Source: Beijerinckiaceae bacterium (GTDB lineage: Bacteria > Pseudomonadota > Alphaproteobacteria > Rhizobiales > Beijerinckiaceae). Taken from it: a stretch of DNA of 7,233 nucleotides. The stretch's first letter is position 1, and the number at the start of each line of letters is the position of its first letter. The position numbers and the translations under genes are program-made. The notes below the pieces were generated by a model, which was not told the DNA's origin, ran no database searches, and saw only the letters and a list, made by a program, of their open reading frames with translations. The DNA lies in contig CANGRU010000078.1 in assembly GCA_947456315.1 (NCBI GenBank), forward strand, positions 1 to 7,233, given 5' to 3'. Shown in pieces: positions 6,354-7,233 of the stretch.

Positions 6354-7233
6354 AGGCAAGAATCCCCCGCGCTTCGTCCACATCGCGGCCGATCTGGGCG
6401 ACCAGCGCCTCCAGACCATCAAACTTCTCTTCCGGACGGATCCAGCTCACAAACCGGATCTCCAGCACCTTGCCGTATAAATCACCTTTGAAATCAAGGA
6501 TATAGATCTCAAGCCAGGGCGGGCCATTGTCGACGGTGGGGCGTCGGCCCCAGCTCGCCACGCCCTTGTGCCAGACCCCATCGACCTGCACCCGCACAGC
6601 ATAAATGCCGTAGCGCAGGCGGCAGGAGGGATCGAGGATCAGATTGGCGGTCGGAAAACCGAGCTCGCGGCCGAGCTTCTGGCCATGCACCACCTCGCCG
6701 GTGACGAAGAAATCATGACCCAGCAGTGTGCGGGCGCGGGCGACATCGCCCTCCTCCAGCGCTTTGCGGGTATCGGCGGAATGAATGGCCTCGGGGCTGC
6801 CGCCCGCGTCTGCCAGCACTTTTTCGACCACTTTCACGGCAAAGCCATGCCGGGCGCCCGCGTCTTTCAGAAAAGCAGGCGAGCCCTCGCGGCCTTTGCC
6901 GAAGTGGAAATCATAGCCCACCACAGCGCCCGAAATTTTGAGGCGGCCGACCAGCACATCGGCAACAAACTCTTCGGCTGTCAGGCCCGACAATGCCGCG
7001 TCAAACGACAAGACGAACATGGCCTCAAGGCCCAGACGCGACAGCGCGACAGCCTTTTCGCGCTCGGGCGTCAGACGGAACACAACCGGCCGCTTGGCGA
7101 AAAAATCGGCGGGATGGGGCTCGAAGGTCAAAACCGCGCAGGGCTTGTTCAGGCGGGTCGCCAGCGCCTCGGCCGCGCGGATGACCACCGAATGGCCGCG
7201 ATGCACGCCATCGAAATTGCCAATGGCCACCAC
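6352..7233 (-). CDS. ribF: Bifunctional riboflavin kinase / FMN adenylyltransferase, 5'-partial
   Basis: RibF makes FMN from riboflavin and ATP, then FAD from FMN and ATP, in the cytoplasm. The 293 visible codons begin inside the protein: the frame is open to the window edge and the first codon is GTG directly before AIGNFDGVHRGH, so the true start probably lies a few tens of bases further upstream. Seen (numbered from the first visible codon): the nucleotidyltransferase motif GNFDGVHRGH with HRGH at 11-14; TFEPHP at 36-41; GYDFHFGKGREG at 106-117; the kinase-domain signature GFPTANL at 192-198; the LEIYILDF segment at 241-248 with the likely catalytic Glu at 242; and GDLYGK at 250-255. The C-terminal end looks normal. 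Odd: the second adenylyltransferase motif, usually ISSTxxR, reads IHSADTR at 150-156. The TAA stop sits on the edge of an intergenic repeat. Family assignment is firm; activity of the adenylyltransferase half is less certain. Confidence 0.96.
   Translation of the reverse strand: MVAIGNFDGVHRGHSVVIRAAEALATRLNKPCAVLTFEPHPADFFAKRPVVFRLTPEREKAVALSRLGLEAMFVLSFDAALSGLTAEEFVADVLVGRLKISGAVVGYDFHFGKGREGSPAFLKDAGARHGFAVKVVEKVLADAGGSPEAIHSADTRKALEEGDVARARTLLGHDFFVTGEVVHGQKLGRELGFPTANLILDPSCRLRYGIYAVRVQVDGVWHKGVASWGRRPTVDNGPPWLEIYILDFKGDLYGKVLEIRFVSWIRPEEKFDGLEALVAQIGRDVDEARGILA

Overview
The window reads like ordinary chromosomal housekeeping DNA from an alphaproteobacterium, most likely a member of the Hyphomicrobiales (Rhizobiales). 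The basis is moderately high GC, the style of the proteins (for example the IleS N-terminus and its C-terminal KCARSW), and an intergenic palindromic repeat with CTCTCCC/GGGAGAG hairpins of a kind common in that order. The genus cannot be named from the sequence alone. Every gene lies on the minus strand, so transcription runs from 7233 towards 1.

Layout in transcription order: (1) ribF, 5'-truncated by the window edge, bifunctional riboflavin kinase/FMN adenylyltransferase. (2) A 198-base gap holding two related double-hairpin repeat units in inverted, tail-to-tail orientation, followed by a weak promoter candidate. (3) ileS, full-length isoleucyl-tRNA synthetase. (4) lspA, lipoprotein signal peptidase, whose GTG start overlaps the ileS stop. 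(5) A short gap with a weak stem-loop, then an uncharacterised exported protein of about 224 residues. (6) A 125-base gap with a promoter candidate and a terminator-like hairpin. (7) A complete M16 zinc peptidase. (8) The first 148 codons of a second M16-family protein that lacks the zinc motif, presumably the non-catalytic partner; it runs off the left edge.

The ribF-ileS-lspA order is a widely conserved proteobacterial arrangement linking flavin cofactor synthesis, tRNA charging and lipoprotein maturation. The two M16 genes look like an operon encoding a heterodimeric peptidase, one subunit with the metal site and one without. The terminator-like hairpin suggests they are at least partly separated from the upstream genes.

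I see no mobile-element gene, CRISPR array, tRNA, rRNA, defence island or clear novel system. The most interesting signal is the repeat pair at 6227-6353: two copies keep their hairpins while the stem sequences differ by paired changes, and the pair abuts and partly forms the ribF stop codon. Secondary points are a degenerate adenylyltransferase motif in RibF, loss of most C-terminal zinc ligands in IleS, and the possible attenuator ahead of the M16 operon.
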